Positions 45,720-56,523 of a stretch of DNA of 64,000 bases are shown here, one piece after another. The stretch lies in the NCBI GenBank assembly GCA_021850805.1, contig JAJZKO010000004.1, positions 1-64,000 of the forward strand, read 5' to 3'. Position 1 is the first letter of the stretch, and each line of letters starts with the position of its first letter. This stretch comes from Microcaldota archaeon (lineage in GTDB: Archaea > Micrarchaeota > Micrarchaeia > Micrarchaeales > CABMGC01). The position numbers and the translations under genes are program-made. Under the pieces are notes generated by a model, which made no database searches, was not told the origin of the DNA, and worked only from the letters and a program-made list of their open reading frames with translations.

Positions 45720-46835
45720 TTGGGCAACGAAAATGCAGTAAGCGGCAAGATTGAAGAACTTGAGGAAGAGTACTCAAAAACAAAGCACAACAAGGCCACA
45801 AACAAGCATCTCGGTATACTCCGCGCAAAGATTGCAAGGCTTAAAAAGGAGGCAGCGCATAAAAAAACGCATCATGGCACAGGGTTCTCAGTTAAGAAAT
45901 CGGGCAATGCCACCGTCGCCTTGGTGGGCTTCCCCAATGCAGGCAAATCCTCTCTACTAAAGCACCTAACAAATGTAGAATCGAAAGTTGCAGACTACGC
46001 ATTTACAACCATAGCAGTCATACCAGGCATAATGGAGATTAACGGCGCAAGGATACAAGTGCTAGATCTCCCCGGCATAATAGAAGATGCGTACAAGGGC
46101 CGCGGCGGAGGCACTATGATAGGAAGCGTGATAAGGATAGCTGACCTCATAGCCATAGTCGTAGATGCAAATGCATACAAGGACGCATATAGGATAATAG
46201 ATGAGCTCCATAAACTCAACATATTCCTTAACGAGCCTGCGCCTGATATACGGGTGGAGAAGAAGACAAGCGGAGGCATACGCTTCTTCGGAAAGATTGT
46301 CGGGCATGAGGAACGCTATATGATAGAGGCGTTGAACGAGACCGGGATATACAATGCAGATATAACATTTGGAACTCCTGTAGACGCGGAAAAATTCATA
46401 AACTATATAACAGAAAGCACAGTATACACCCGCTCCATAATAATCCTCAACAAAGTAGACCTTATAAGCCAGGCGGAGGTCAATACACTCTCTGAAAGGC
46501 TCCACAAGGATACCGGCATGGATGTCCTGCCGGTAAGTGCATCGAAGCGCATAAATATAGATAGTGTAAAAAGGGAGCTGTTCCAGCATCTCAATCTTAT
46601 AAAGGTATACTTAAAGCCCAAAGACGGAGTTCCTGACCTGGAGAAGCCGCTTGTATTGAGGAAAGGGGCCACAGTGGGCGAGGCGGCAAGGGCCATACAC
46701 TCCAAGACGGCAGAGAACCTAAAATATGCGACAGTCACAGGGACAAGCACGAAATTTGACAACCAAAGGGTGGGCCAGGACCATGTTCTGCACGACGAAG
46801 ATATAATAACGCTGTTTTACTATAAGATAATCTAA
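45720..46835 (+). CDS. DRG/Obg-family GTPase with TGS domain
   Basis: VALVGFPNAGKSSLLKHLTN; LDLPGIIEDAYKGRGGG; ILNKVDLI; C-terminal TGS (GATVGEAARAIHSKTAENLKYATV). Confidence 0.93.
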   Translation: MGNENAVSGKIEELEEEYSKTKHNKATNKHLGILRAKIARLKKEAAHKKTHHGTGFSVKKSGNATVALVGFPNAGKSSLLKHLTNVESKVADYAFTTIAVIPGIMEINGARIQVLDLPGIIEDAYKGRGGGTMIGSVIRIADLIAIVVDANAYKDAYRIIDELHKLNIFLNEPAPDIRVEKKTSGGIRFFGKIVGHEERYMIEALNETGIYNADITFGTPVDAEKFINYITESTVYTRSIIILNKVDLISQAEVNTLSERLHKDTGMDVLPVSASKRINIDSVKRELFQHLNLIKVYLKPKDGVPDLEKPLVLRKGATVGEAARAIHSKTAENLKYATVTGTSTKFDNQRVGQDHVLHDEDIITLFYYKII

Positions 46836-46847
46836 ACGGCGAGATAT

Positions 46848-47288
46848 ATGACAATAAAATACTGGGAATACGAGGACGTGCCACTGAAGGAAAAGCTGAA
46901 GAACCCGAACGTGAAGGAGATTGCCAAGATATATTTCGAGAATGAGACCAAGGCGTATAGGTTTGCAAGAGCACTTTCAGAGGTAAAGCTGCATGGCAAG
47001 CTGAGGTTGAAGGACTGCCCGGAAGACCTCCCACAAGCAACATGGAAGAGGTATATGGACTTTGGCGTAATAGTGGGTCTCTTAAAACATGAGGATGGAG
47101 AATACTCATTTACCGATAGGTACTCAAGACCCCTCAAGAACATAGCAATATACATAAAGGCATGGATGGAGACGCAGGAAAAGGAAGACCTGGCGTTATT
47201 GTTTGCCACGGCAAAAACAGCAAAGCAGGTCAAGAGAGGCGGCAAGTCAAGGAAAGATCAAGAAGGCCAAAAGGACGAGGTTGCATGA
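46848..47288 (+). CDS. Hypothetical protein, possible winged-helix
   Basis: 146-aa ORF in tight array between DRG and NFACT-R genes. Confidence 0.65.
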   Translation: MTIKYWEYEDVPLKEKLKNPNVKEIAKIYFENETKAYRFARALSEVKLHGKLRLKDCPEDLPQATWKRYMDFGVIVGLLKHEDGEYSFTDRYSRPLKNIAIYIKAWMETQEKEDLALLFATAKTAKQVKRGGKSRKDQEGQKDEVA

Positions 47289-48061
47289 AAATATCCCTGG
47301 ATTTTACCAAATCAGCGCAGAAGAATGCAGAAGACTACTATAACCTGGCCAAGAAATCAGAAAGAAAAGCATCAGGTGCGGCAGCCAGCATAAAGAGGAT
47401 GGAGAAGGAGCTGACTGACCAGCCAGGCAACGCGCCACGGGAGAAACACGCCCAGAAACGAAAGGATACAGAATGGTATGAGGAGTACAACTGGTTCTTT
47501 ACGCCAAAAGGCGAACTTGCGATAGGCGGCCGCAGCGCCAAGCAGAACGAGGCAATTAATTCCAAATACTTCGAAGATAAAGACCTGTTCTTCCACGCGG
47601 ATATATTCGGGGCATCCGTAGTGGTACTCAAGGGCGGTGCTTCCGCTTCAAAAGAGTCAAGGGAGCTAGCGGCGCAGTTCGCGGCGTGCTTTTCTAGTGG
47701 ATGGGCGGAAGGGGCATTCTCCCTTAACGTATACGCGCTCGGGCGCAGCCAGGTATCAAAATCCAAGCAGAAAGGCTCCTTAGGGACAGGCAGCTTCCTT
47801 CTCGAGGGAGAGAGGGAGTGGTATAAAAACATGCCGCTAAGCCTATGTGCTTACATCTCAAAGGATAAGAAAGGCGAAGACAGGTTTACCATAGCACCGC
47901 AAAAGATACTCGCCTACGGAAGCACACCAGAACCACGCGTCATAGTCTCTCCTGGCACTGTAAAGAAATCAGACGCGGCAAAAATAATAAGCAAAAAACT
48001 TGGCTTTACTGATATAGACTATATAATGCAGCACCTTCCCGCAGGCGAGTTTAGTGTGTAG
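47285..48061 (+). CDS. Short NFACT-R (DUF814) domain protein
   Basis: YEEYNWFFTPKGELAIGGRSAKQNEAINSKYFEDKDLFFHADIFGASVVVLKGG; ATGA overlap with the preceding gene. Confidence 0.85.
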   Translation: MKISLDFTKSAQKNAEDYYNLAKKSERKASGAAASIKRMEKELTDQPGNAPREKHAQKRKDTEWYEEYNWFFTPKGELAIGGRSAKQNEAINSKYFEDKDLFFHADIFGASVVVLKGGASASKESRELAAQFAACFSSGWAEGAFSLNVYALGRSQVSKSKQKGSLGTGSFLLEGEREWYKNMPLSLCAYISKDKKGEDRFTIAPQKILAYGSTPEPRVIVSPGTVKKSDAAKIISKKLGFTDIDYIMQHLPAGEFSV

Positions 48062-48065
48062 GCTC

Positions 48066-48599
48066 TCATTCGTGCCCGCCTTTCGAATGGACTCTCTTGA
48101 CAGCCGAGTCTATCACTTCACGCGCCCTTGACGCGTTTTCCCACCCACTTACCTCTGACCACTTTCCTGGCTCTATGCTTTTATAGTACTTGAAGAAATG
48201 CGCAATTCTGTCCTTTACATTCTCCGGAAGCTCCTTAACATCGTTTACAAGTTTAAACTCTGGGTCTATCTTATCCGTGCCTACCCCGAGTATTTTGGTA
48301 TCTATTCCCTCTTCATCCTTCATGAGAAGCAAGCCTATGGGCCTTACCACTACAGTAGTTCCAGGGAAAAACGAGGCACCGCTTATGACCATTATGTCAA
48401 GAGGGTCTCCATCTTCACCAAGCGTTCCGCAGACAAACCCATAATTGTAAGGATAAACCATCGATGTATGAAGTATTCTGTCGACTTTTATGCTACCGCT
48501 ATGTTCGTCGTATTCGTATTTCACATTGCTGCCCTTCGGTATCTCTATGAGGCAGTTGACTTTTGATGGCGCATCCTTACCTATCGTTAAATTTGGCAT
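48066..48599 (-). CDS. ppa: Inorganic pyrophosphatase
   Basis: IEIPKGSNVKYEYDEHSGSIKVDRIL; YPYNYGFVCGTLGEDGDPLDIMVI. Confidence 0.95.
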   Translation of the reverse strand: MPNLTIGKDAPSKVNCLIEIPKGSNVKYEYDEHSGSIKVDRILHTSMVYPYNYGFVCGTLGEDGDPLDIMVISGASFFPGTTVVVRPIGLLLMKDEEGIDTKILGVGTDKIDPEFKLVNDVKELPENVKDRIAHFFKYYKSIEPGKWSEVSGWENASRAREVIDSAVKRVHSKGGHE

Positions 48600-48657
48600 G
48601 TAATCAGATGTAAACTATCCAATAAAAGATTTAAACTCTTTGTAGCAAAGATAGTTT

Positions 48658-50268
48658 ATGCATACTAAATATGTAGTAATACTAGGTTCACTGATGAGTG
48701 GTCTGGGCAAAGGCGGCATAACAGCTTCGATAATGAAGATGCTCGATTTCTATGGGTACAGAGTCCTGCCGATAAAATTCGATGGATATCTAAATTACGA
48801 CTGCGGCACCATGAACCCGTACAGGCATGGCGAGGTATTTGTCCTTAATGATAAAAGCGAAGTAGATATGGACTTCGGCATATACGAAAGATTCATAAAC
48901 AAGGATCTCACCGGCAACCTATCCATAACAGGCGGCAAGCTATACAGTACTCTAATCAAAAAAGAGCGAAGCGGGGAGTATCTCGGAGAGGACGTCCAGG
49001 TAATACCGCATGTAACCAACGAGATAATAAATCACGTAAGGGGAATATCAGAATCGGAGAAGCCTGATGTCATAGTAATAGAAGTAGGCGGCACGGTAGG
49101 CGACATAGAAAACAGTTACTTTATAGAGGCAATGAGGCAGCTTGCCATTAAAGACAAGACTATTTTTATAAACCTTACTTATGTTCCTACCCTTGATGTC
49201 GTTGGCGAACAGAAGACAAAACCGGCACAGATAGGATTCAGGACAATACTGCAATCAGGAATAATGCCCTCATTCGTAATATGCAGGAGCAAGGACAAAC
49301 TTCTTGCGAAGACAAAAAAGAAGCTCGCACTGTTCACGAACCTTGACGAGAGCAGGATAATAGACGATGAAGATCAGATGACCCTGTACAAGCTCCCCCT
49401 ATCATTCATGGAGCAGAAGATGGACAAGATGCTCATTAAAGATTTGGGGCTCCCAGAAAGAAAATTAAACAAGCAGAAACTCTCGACATGGAGGAACACT
49501 GTGGATAAGATACTCAATCCGGAAAGGTCCGTTAATATAGCAATACTTGGAAAATATACGAACCTGCAGGATTCATATGCCAGCGTAAAGGAGGCCCTCA
49601 TACACTGCGGAGCCAAATCAAATGCGAGGATAAATATCTCCTGGATAGAATCCGAGAAGCTAGAATCTGGAACAGACCCATCTGCAGTCTTTGCAGGCAT
49701 AGACGGGGTAATAGTTCCGGGAGGATTCGGAAACCGTGGAATAGAAGGGATAATAAGAGGAATAAGGTACTGCCGGGAGCAGAAGATACCTTATCTTGGA
49801 ATATGCCTCGGCATGCAACTCATGGTCGTCGAGTACGCAAGGAACGTATGCGGGCTCAAAGACGCAAACTCCTCAGAGTTCAATAAAAACTCGAAGAATA
49901 AAGTGATAGACATAATGAAGTCCCAGCTCGGAAGAAGAGCCAAGGGCGGAACAATGAGGCTTGGGCTTGAGGAGTCAAAAGTTGCTGACAAAAAGAGCAT
50001 AGCATACAAGTCTTACAGTGCCATAACAATCCAGGAGCGTCACAGGCATAGATATGAATTCAACAACAGGTATATGGATCTTATGAAAAAGAAAGGCCTG
50101 CTCTTTACCTCTTTCTCATCGGACAACATAGTGGAGACTGTGGAATGGCCCGGCTATGCGGGTATAGGCACACAGGCACACCCTGAGCTAAGGTCAAGGA
50201 TCGAGAAGCCCGCCCCTCTGTTCGAGTATCTGGTGTCTAAAGCATTACTCAGGAGAGAAAAGACTTAA
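48658..50268 (+). CDS. pyrG: CTP synthase
   Basis: KYVVILGSLMSGLGKGGITASI; YLNYDCGTMNPYRHGEVFVL; GICLGMQLMVVEYARNV. Confidence 0.95.
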   Translation: MHTKYVVILGSLMSGLGKGGITASIMKMLDFYGYRVLPIKFDGYLNYDCGTMNPYRHGEVFVLNDKSEVDMDFGIYERFINKDLTGNLSITGGKLYSTLIKKERSGEYLGEDVQVIPHVTNEIINHVRGISESEKPDVIVIEVGGTVGDIENSYFIEAMRQLAIKDKTIFINLTYVPTLDVVGEQKTKPAQIGFRTILQSGIMPSFVICRSKDKLLAKTKKKLALFTNLDESRIIDDEDQMTLYKLPLSFMEQKMDKMLIKDLGLPERKLNKQKLSTWRNTVDKILNPERSVNIAILGKYTNLQDSYASVKEALIHCGAKSNARINISWIESEKLESGTDPSAVFAGIDGVIVPGGFGNRGIEGIIRGIRYCREQKIPYLGICLGMQLMVVEYARNVCGLKDANSSEFNKNSKNKVIDIMKSQLGRRAKGGTMRLGLEESKVADKKSIAYKSYSAITIQERHRHRYEFNNRYMDLMKKKGLLFTSFSSDNIVETVEWPGYAGIGTQAHPELRSRIEKPAPLFEYLVSKALLRREKT

Positions 50269-50959
50269 GAAGAAGCAGCCCCTGCTTCATGCCTGCTTTG
50301 CTCGCACCATACTTTCTGGAATCAAACGTATATCCTACTTCATGCACGCTTATGCTCCCTTTCCTGGTGCATTTTAAGAAATCAAAAAGTATCTTGTAGC
50401 CTCCCTTGACAAATCTATGGCTGTTCTTCCTGTAAACATCCATGAACCTTAGCCTGCGCATGCCAAAGAAACCTGATAATATATCGGCAGAGCCCTGACA
50501 TTTCCTAATGTACAGCACAATGTTCCCGGCAATAATGAGCATCCTTGATATTATGCGCCTGTAAAGTACCCACCCTTCGACATTCTCCCTAACAGCTATC
50601 GCAACATCCGCCCCGCTATTAAGTGCCGCTGCAATCTCGCCTATATATCTGGGATTATGCTGCAGATCCGCGTCCATTATTATTACGAACTCTGTCCGTG
50701 AGCGCTCTATGCCCTTTATGACGCTTCCCGTGAGCCCCAATCGTCCTTTGCTTAGAGGAACAAGGAGAGAAACATTCATCTTTCTCCTAATCGCCCTGTT
50801 CACTACCTCCTCTGTCCCATCATCAGAGTTGTCGTCAACTACCAGTATCTTTATTCCCTCATAACTCCTGGCAATAATCTCCATGAGCTTTCCGATAGAC
50901 CTTTCCTCGTTCAGTGTCGGGAGTATTACGGTAAAATTGCTATAATTATTTTTCCCCAT
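50249..50959 (-). CDS. Glycosyltransferase family 2 (dolichyl-phosphate mannosyltransferase-like)
   Basis: FTVILPTLNEERSIGKLMEII; KILVVDDNSDDGTEEVV; VIIMDADLQHNPRYI. Confidence 0.9.
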   Translation of the reverse strand: MGKNNYSNFTVILPTLNEERSIGKLMEIIARSYEGIKILVVDDNSDDGTEEVVNRAIRRKMNVSLLVPLSKGRLGLTGSVIKGIERSRTEFVIIMDADLQHNPRYIGEIAAALNSGADVAIAVRENVEGWVLYRRIISRMLIIAGNIVLYIRKCQGSADILSGFFGMRRLRFMDVYRKNSHRFVKGGYKILFDFLKCTRKGSISVHEVGYTFDSRKYGASKAGMKQGLLLLKSFLS

Positions 50960-52541
50960 TTATCATCCCTCCAAGAAATAAGTAATACCTTACAGCAAGC
51001 TCAAGAAGCCATCCGGCAAACGCGATTCTTGTAGCAAGTCCATTAAGAACGGAGAGGTCTTCATCCTCCAAGACGTCGAGCAGAGCCAAAACGGCTGGAT
51101 ACGCAAGGATTATCTCCACAATCCCAAAAACGAGCATAAGTTCGTTTGCATGTATAAACATCCCGCTTGCGTAAAGAAGCAGAAAGACCGCAAGATTAGC
51201 AAACAGAAGCCTGGCTATCTTGCCGTAAGACTGGCTCAATCCCAAAACCCTGCTGTTATACCTTAGAATAAAGTAAAGATACGCAATGGTGCCGAGATAA
51301 TAAACTGCGAATATGGCTCCAAGCGAGCCAAAATAAGTGGCAAATATAAACAGCCCTGCCATGGTAATTGCGGCTGATATAAGGCTGTATTTAAGTACAG
51401 GGTATACCTTGCCCCTGCTTATGGTTGCATACGAAGCGATTGTACCTACAAAACCAAGAAGCATCCCCACGCTTATCATAGATATATTTTCAGCCTCGAA
51501 AGGGTATGCTGAAGTGAAGAGAGTCACCGTGAATGCGCCTGACAACGCGAGCAGATAACCTATTATCGGTGTTGTAAAGAGCAACATAAAGAAAACAGTA
51601 TACCTATACATCTTATCCATCCTATGCCTCGCAAACCTTCCCGCACCAGCATACGAAAGCATAGGCACCATAACCATTCCTATTGAATTGGCAAGCAATC
51701 CTATGATGTGGCTCATCTTAGTAGCCACACCATATACCCCGACTACAGCAGGCGCAAAAAGAAGCGCCAGGAAGACAACGGCAAAGTTGCTCATTGATGT
51801 ATTTACTACATTTGCCCCTGCGAGCGGGAGGGAGAACCTAAGCATATCTCTCTGCCTCTTGAAGATTCCCCTTGGTTCAAATTCCATGCCTGCATGCCTC
51901 TTAACCATCAGCATGGTGTAAATACCGCCAATTAAGAACCCCACGACATATCCGGTAACCGCACCAAAAGGTCCGAAGCCCATATATACCAGTGCTACAG
52001 CAAGAAAAGCCTGCATAATAATTGATGTGCTGTTCCCCACTGCCGCATGCACGCCTTTACCAACGCTTATAAGTATGGATGAAAAAATGCTCAGCATTAT
52101 GGAGAATACAGCTCCAAGCAGCGCAAAGGCAAGGATAAACCATCCATTCCCATAGGTTCCATGGAGCAGCAGCGGAGCAAGAGCAAAAGCGATAGCGCCT
52201 CCAAATACCAATACCAGAAAACCGAATACAAAAGCCAGCGCGATGCCGTCACCCACCGCAACCTTTATCCTTTCCGCTCTCTTTCTGACTTTCCATAATG
52301 GTATATACCTGCCGAAGTAACTCTCGATGCTTGTGCTTCCGAATGCGCCTGCAAGTCCAGCGAAGCCCAGCGCAATGACATATACACCGTACCCCTGTGC
52401 CCCAAGGAATCGTGCAACAAGAATAAACGAGGCACCAGAGAAGACAATGCCTATGACTTTGCTGTACATTATAAGCACTGCCACCCTCGCGTTATCGAGA
52501 CCGAGTTCCAGAGCTTCCGATCCGCTGTTTATGCCAGGCAT
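50946..52541 (-). CDS. Polysaccharide-biosynthesis flippase (oligosaccharide transporter-like)
   Basis: Multi-TM; VLIMYSKVIGIVFSGASFILVARFLGAQGYGVYVIALGFAGL. Confidence 0.85.
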   Translation of the reverse strand: MPGINSGSEALELGLDNARVAVLIMYSKVIGIVFSGASFILVARFLGAQGYGVYVIALGFAGLAGAFGSTSIESYFGRYIPLWKVRKRAERIKVAVGDGIALAFVFGFLVLVFGGAIAFALAPLLLHGTYGNGWFILAFALLGAVFSIMLSIFSSILISVGKGVHAAVGNSTSIIMQAFLAVALVYMGFGPFGAVTGYVVGFLIGGIYTMLMVKRHAGMEFEPRGIFKRQRDMLRFSLPLAGANVVNTSMSNFAVVFLALLFAPAVVGVYGVATKMSHIIGLLANSIGMVMVPMLSYAGAGRFARHRMDKMYRYTVFFMLLFTTPIIGYLLALSGAFTVTLFTSAYPFEAENISMISVGMLLGFVGTIASYATISRGKVYPVLKYSLISAAITMAGLFIFATYFGSLGAIFAVYYLGTIAYLYFILRYNSRVLGLSQSYGKIARLLFANLAVFLLLYASGMFIHANELMLVFGIVEIILAYPAVLALLDVLEDEDLSVLNGLATRIAFAGWLLELAVRYYLFLGGMINGEK

Positions 52542-52553
52542 ACGCTCACTCGC

Positions 52554-54137
52554 TTATATCTTAAAGAACAGCTTTAGATACCTCATCATCGCTCCGGTAC
52601 CCCATTCAAGTATCCATATCCCCGCAGACGAGCCTCTTATTATCTCCATGTCCTCCGCGTCAAGAGTTCCTGTGGCAAAGAGCAGAATTGGATAAGCAGC
52701 TAATGATACAATCAGCCCGACAGCTATCTCTAAAACAAAATTTCCAATGAGAAGGCAGAGCCAGAGAAGGAATCCAAGGCATAATGCACTTATTACAAGC
52801 CTTGCGAATTTGCCAGCACGCAACCTGAAACCTACCAGCAGCCTTGCCCCGTGCAGCAACAGCAGATCATCCACCACGCTCCCAACGAAAAACAGCGCAA
52901 ATATGCCCCCTATAATCCCAAAATAAGGCACAAGCGCCACTACAAGCAGCAGCTGTATAACTGTGGATATAACATTGTACTTCAGTATTGCCCTGGAAAA
53001 TCCATTTGCAACAAGCAGATTAGTCACGTATATTCCGACTATGTTTATTGCAGTGCCAAAAACCATCAGGGAAAACAGCTCCGGCGCTTCCGCATATTTG
53101 CTTGAGACGAGCAGGTAGATCTCAGCATGGGCAAAGATGCCAACGAAAACAAGCATAGGCAGGGTTATGCTAAAAGAATAGAGCAATATCTTATTGTATG
53201 TATAGTTTGCCCTCTCGCTCTTTGTTACCCTGTGGGCATATGAGAACGCCTGCAGGAGCACCGTAAGCACCGTGCCGTAAATCAAGGTTATGAAGCTTAT
53301 GCCCCTGTTGGCTATCCCGTAATTTCCAAGCTGCGCAGAGGCTACGAAGAGACCAAGAAAGAGTATTGCAAATCCTCCAAGCCCAAAACTCAGGAAATTA
53401 TTGAAGGCCAGCGGCATTGAGAAACTGGTAACTTTCCTGAGCTCTTCCCAGGAAGGGATACGAATCGTTACTTTGCCGTAACTCTTTAAGGTCGTAAATA
53501 CGTAATAAACGCCAATCAAAAGTCCCGCAGCGCTGCCTATTACAAGCCCTGCGAGAGCTCCATCAACACCAAATCCATAATAAACAAGCGCTATGCTTGC
53601 GATTAGCTGTACAAGGCTTGAAGTAAAATAAGTCAGCGCAGCAAGCTTTGATTTCCTAAACCCTATCAGTATGTTATACAAACCACCAGTCGCTATTGCC
53701 TGGAAAGGGAGATACGCGCAAGCTATCATGAGCGTGAGCGGAGCAACGGTACTTCCATTAAAGAAAGCCGCAGCCACAAAAGGGCTTATTGCGATCCCGA
53801 CAAGTGCGGAAATTGATGCCAGCGGAACCAGCAGGAACAGGCCATTTGAGAGTATCCTGCCTACCGTGCCAGGATCCTTATCCTCAGCCATCTCGGAAAG
53901 ATTCCTGAGAAAGTACGAGCCTACCCCGAACGCATTGAAAGCGCCTATAAGCGCCGCAAAGCCTACGGCAAGGATGTAAACCCCGTAATCCGAAGGCTGA
54001 AGAAGCCTGGCGACTACCACGAGCATCAGCAGATTAAGCAGCGATCCCGACATTCTTCCAAGGAACAGATTATAAAGAGAGCTCAACGCTACCTTGCCAA
54101 GTAGTGTATTCTGCGATGCAGGGACTGTCTCTTCCAT
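52554..54137 (-). CDS. Polysaccharide-biosynthesis flippase, paralogue of the adjacent gene
   Basis: Multi-TM; LMLVVVARLLQPSDYGVYILAVGFAALIGAFNAFGVGSYFLRNLSE. Confidence 0.85.
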   Translation of the reverse strand: MEETVPASQNTLLGKVALSSLYNLFLGRMSGSLLNLLMLVVVARLLQPSDYGVYILAVGFAALIGAFNAFGVGSYFLRNLSEMAEDKDPGTVGRILSNGLFLLVPLASISALVGIAISPFVAAAFFNGSTVAPLTLMIACAYLPFQAIATGGLYNILIGFRKSKLAALTYFTSSLVQLIASIALVYYGFGVDGALAGLVIGSAAGLLIGVYYVFTTLKSYGKVTIRIPSWEELRKVTSFSMPLAFNNFLSFGLGGFAILFLGLFVASAQLGNYGIANRGISFITLIYGTVLTVLLQAFSYAHRVTKSERANYTYNKILLYSFSITLPMLVFVGIFAHAEIYLLVSSKYAEAPELFSLMVFGTAINIVGIYVTNLLVANGFSRAILKYNVISTVIQLLLVVALVPYFGIIGGIFALFFVGSVVDDLLLLHGARLLVGFRLRAGKFARLVISALCLGFLLWLCLLIGNFVLEIAVGLIVSLAAYPILLFATGTLDAEDMEIIRGSSAGIWILEWGTGAMMRYLKLFFKI

Positions 54138-54194
54138 AAAACCAATAAAACTAGTAAGGATATAAAGATAAAGGCACAGAAAACTTAAAAACTA

Positions 54195-56429
54195 ATGCAA
54201 TCAAATAAATTCATGCGTTTTGATGCTGATCTTTATATCCGCAGGCACAAGAGCGAAATATCCGCAATCCTCGGATACCTTGCAATAACTGCAATATTCT
54301 TCTGGCCTTTAGTTGCCGGAATCAGCAGCTTCATCCCTGGTACCGGAGGGGATACCTACCAAAGCGCATGGGAACTATGGTGGGTGAGCTACTCAATTCT
54401 ATCTCTGCACACGTCCCCGTATTTTACATACTTCATCTACTTTCCCATAGGCGCAAACCTGCTTACGCAGACAATGGCGCCGCTTGCAGGTATATTAAGC
54501 GCGCCATTTGAGGCATTCGGTTCTGCCGTAGCACTGAACATTGTATTCATAGCGGGTTTTGTGCTGTCCGGATTCTTCATGTACATTTTTGCATACTACC
54601 TTACCAGGAACCGCTACGCTTCTTTCCTTGCAGGGGCAATATACGCTTTCAGCCCCATGCATGTATTCCAGTCTTTTGGGCACCTGCAGTGGATAAACAT
54701 AGAATGGATACCTCTATTCTTCATGTTTCTGATAATAGCCTTGAAGGAGAAGAAACACAAATACGCTCTCTACGCGGCCCTTTCATTCATATTCCTTACT
54801 TTCATGGGCGACCTGGAGCAGTCAATAGCCGTTTCTATAGGGGCGGTAGTGCTTCTTGCATCTTACTACCTAACCAACGACAGAAGATCAATATACAATA
54901 GGCGGAGCCTAATATACCTCGCAGAGATAGCCGTTGCAATATTCATACTTGGGTCTCCGGTATTCATAAGCATAATAATCGCACTGCAGCACGGGATATT
55001 ATCTACGGTAAATGCAGTATCCTCCACCCAGGCAAATATCCTATACAGCCCAGACGTGCTAAGCTTCTTTGTACCGAGCTTGATGAACCCTCTACTGGGA
55101 TTCATACCAAATGCGCTGAACTATCTATACGCATCTGATCCAACAGAGCGTACCGTATACATCGGCTATTCTGTGATATTTCTTGCGCTTGTCTCCATAT
55201 ATGATTTCAGGAGCAGGAAAAGCCTCAAAAGCCTTGCACCATGGATAATTCCAGCTGTTATCTTCCTGATCTTAAGCGTAGGTCCTTATCTACAGGTGAA
55301 CGGTGCGGTTATATCCTCGGTACCAATGCCTTATCTACTTCTCCACAAAATACCTATCCTGAATGTGTTTCGCGAGCCCGGACGGTTCGATATAATGTTT
55401 GAATTATTTATATCGGTGCTCGCCGCCTTCGGCTTCATTGCAATATCGAAAAATAAGATAGGCCCGCTTCGCACGGAAAAGGGCTTCTTTGTCCTTTTCC
55501 TGGTCTTGGTCCTATTTGAGTATTCAACAACCCCTATCTCAAATGCACAGCTTCAGGCTAATTACGGGAATGCATATATCCCGGCAGCGTATAAGGACCT
55601 CGGTAACGCGACAAGCAACTTCTCCATAATAACTCTCCCTGCACTCCCGTATTACTACAGCTCTTCTCCGGAATTATATCCGGGCATCGCAATGTATTAC
55701 CAGACAGCATCAAGGAAACCCCTGATAGGCGGATACGCTACCAGAAGCAACAACACGCAGCTCGAGCTTCTATCGGATATTCCTATGGCAACAGCATCAG
55801 AATACCTGCAATACGGGCAAAATCTCTCATATTTCTCCCCTATAACAGAGAACTATACAAAACTGAATACGTTCTGGCTTGCAAACTATCGGACAAAATA
55901 CGTAACAGTGATAAGGGGTGCATATAACGATACCGAGCTTCCTGCGCTCCTAGAGTACCTATACGGCATGTTCGGGCAACCTGTATATCAGAGCAATACC
56001 ACTGACGTTTTCCAGACCAGTGGAGCAATATCCAAAGGGATAGGGTCCAGCCTGGTGAGCTACACCGCAGGCACATGGATCCCGGGGTTCTCATTATGCC
56101 AGTCGTCAAGCTGTAATGCCACACTCTCAAACATGTGGTGGGGCAATACGACGAGAGGAATAATAGTCTATTCGCCAAACCAAACCTCCGCATCAATGCG
56201 ATTCGATGCGATATCAGCATACAACGACAGCATCCTATACCTGTATACTAATGGAAACCTGGCACATGCTTTCAATCTGACAGGAACTGCAGAAGCATAC
56301 TCCGCCAACATAACAATCAAGCCAGGTCTGAATTCCCTTATCCTATACTATAAGCAGAACGCATATGTGGTGAACGACTCCATACTTAACTTCGGAATAG
56401 AGAACATAACGCTAAACAGGACCAGCTAA
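54195..56429 (+). CDS. Multi-pass membrane protein, GT-C glycosyltransferase-like
   Basis: About a dozen hydrophobic segments in the first ~430 aa followed by a long extracytoplasmic domain rich in N-x-S/T. Confidence 0.6.
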   Translation: MQSNKFMRFDADLYIRRHKSEISAILGYLAITAIFFWPLVAGISSFIPGTGGDTYQSAWELWWVSYSILSLHTSPYFTYFIYFPIGANLLTQTMAPLAGILSAPFEAFGSAVALNIVFIAGFVLSGFFMYIFAYYLTRNRYASFLAGAIYAFSPMHVFQSFGHLQWINIEWIPLFFMFLIIALKEKKHKYALYAALSFIFLTFMGDLEQSIAVSIGAVVLLASYYLTNDRRSIYNRRSLIYLAEIAVAIFILGSPVFISIIIALQHGILSTVNAVSSTQANILYSPDVLSFFVPSLMNPLLGFIPNALNYLYASDPTERTVYIGYSVIFLALVSIYDFRSRKSLKSLAPWIIPAVIFLILSVGPYLQVNGAVISSVPMPYLLLHKIPILNVFREPGRFDIMFELFISVLAAFGFIAISKNKIGPLRTEKGFFVLFLVLVLFEYSTTPISNAQLQANYGNAYIPAAYKDLGNATSNFSIITLPALPYYYSSSPELYPGIAMYYQTASRKPLIGGYATRSNNTQLELLSDIPMATASEYLQYGQNLSYFSPITENYTKLNTFWLANYRTKYVTVIRGAYNDTELPALLEYLYGMFGQPVYQSNTTDVFQTSGAISKGIGSSLVSYTAGTWIPGFSLCQSSSCNATLSNMWWGNTTRGIIVYSPNQTSASMRFDAISAYNDSILYLYTNGNLAHAFNLTGTAEAYSANITIKPGLNSLILYYKQNAYVVNDSILNFGIENITLNRTS

Positions 56430-56523
56430 GCACAAAATACTGCCGAACCCTGCAGAAAATCTTTAAATAGCTTCTTGCAGAAAACCATACTAAGGCGAAA
56501 TTGGTTTTAGGGGTGTTGGAAGA

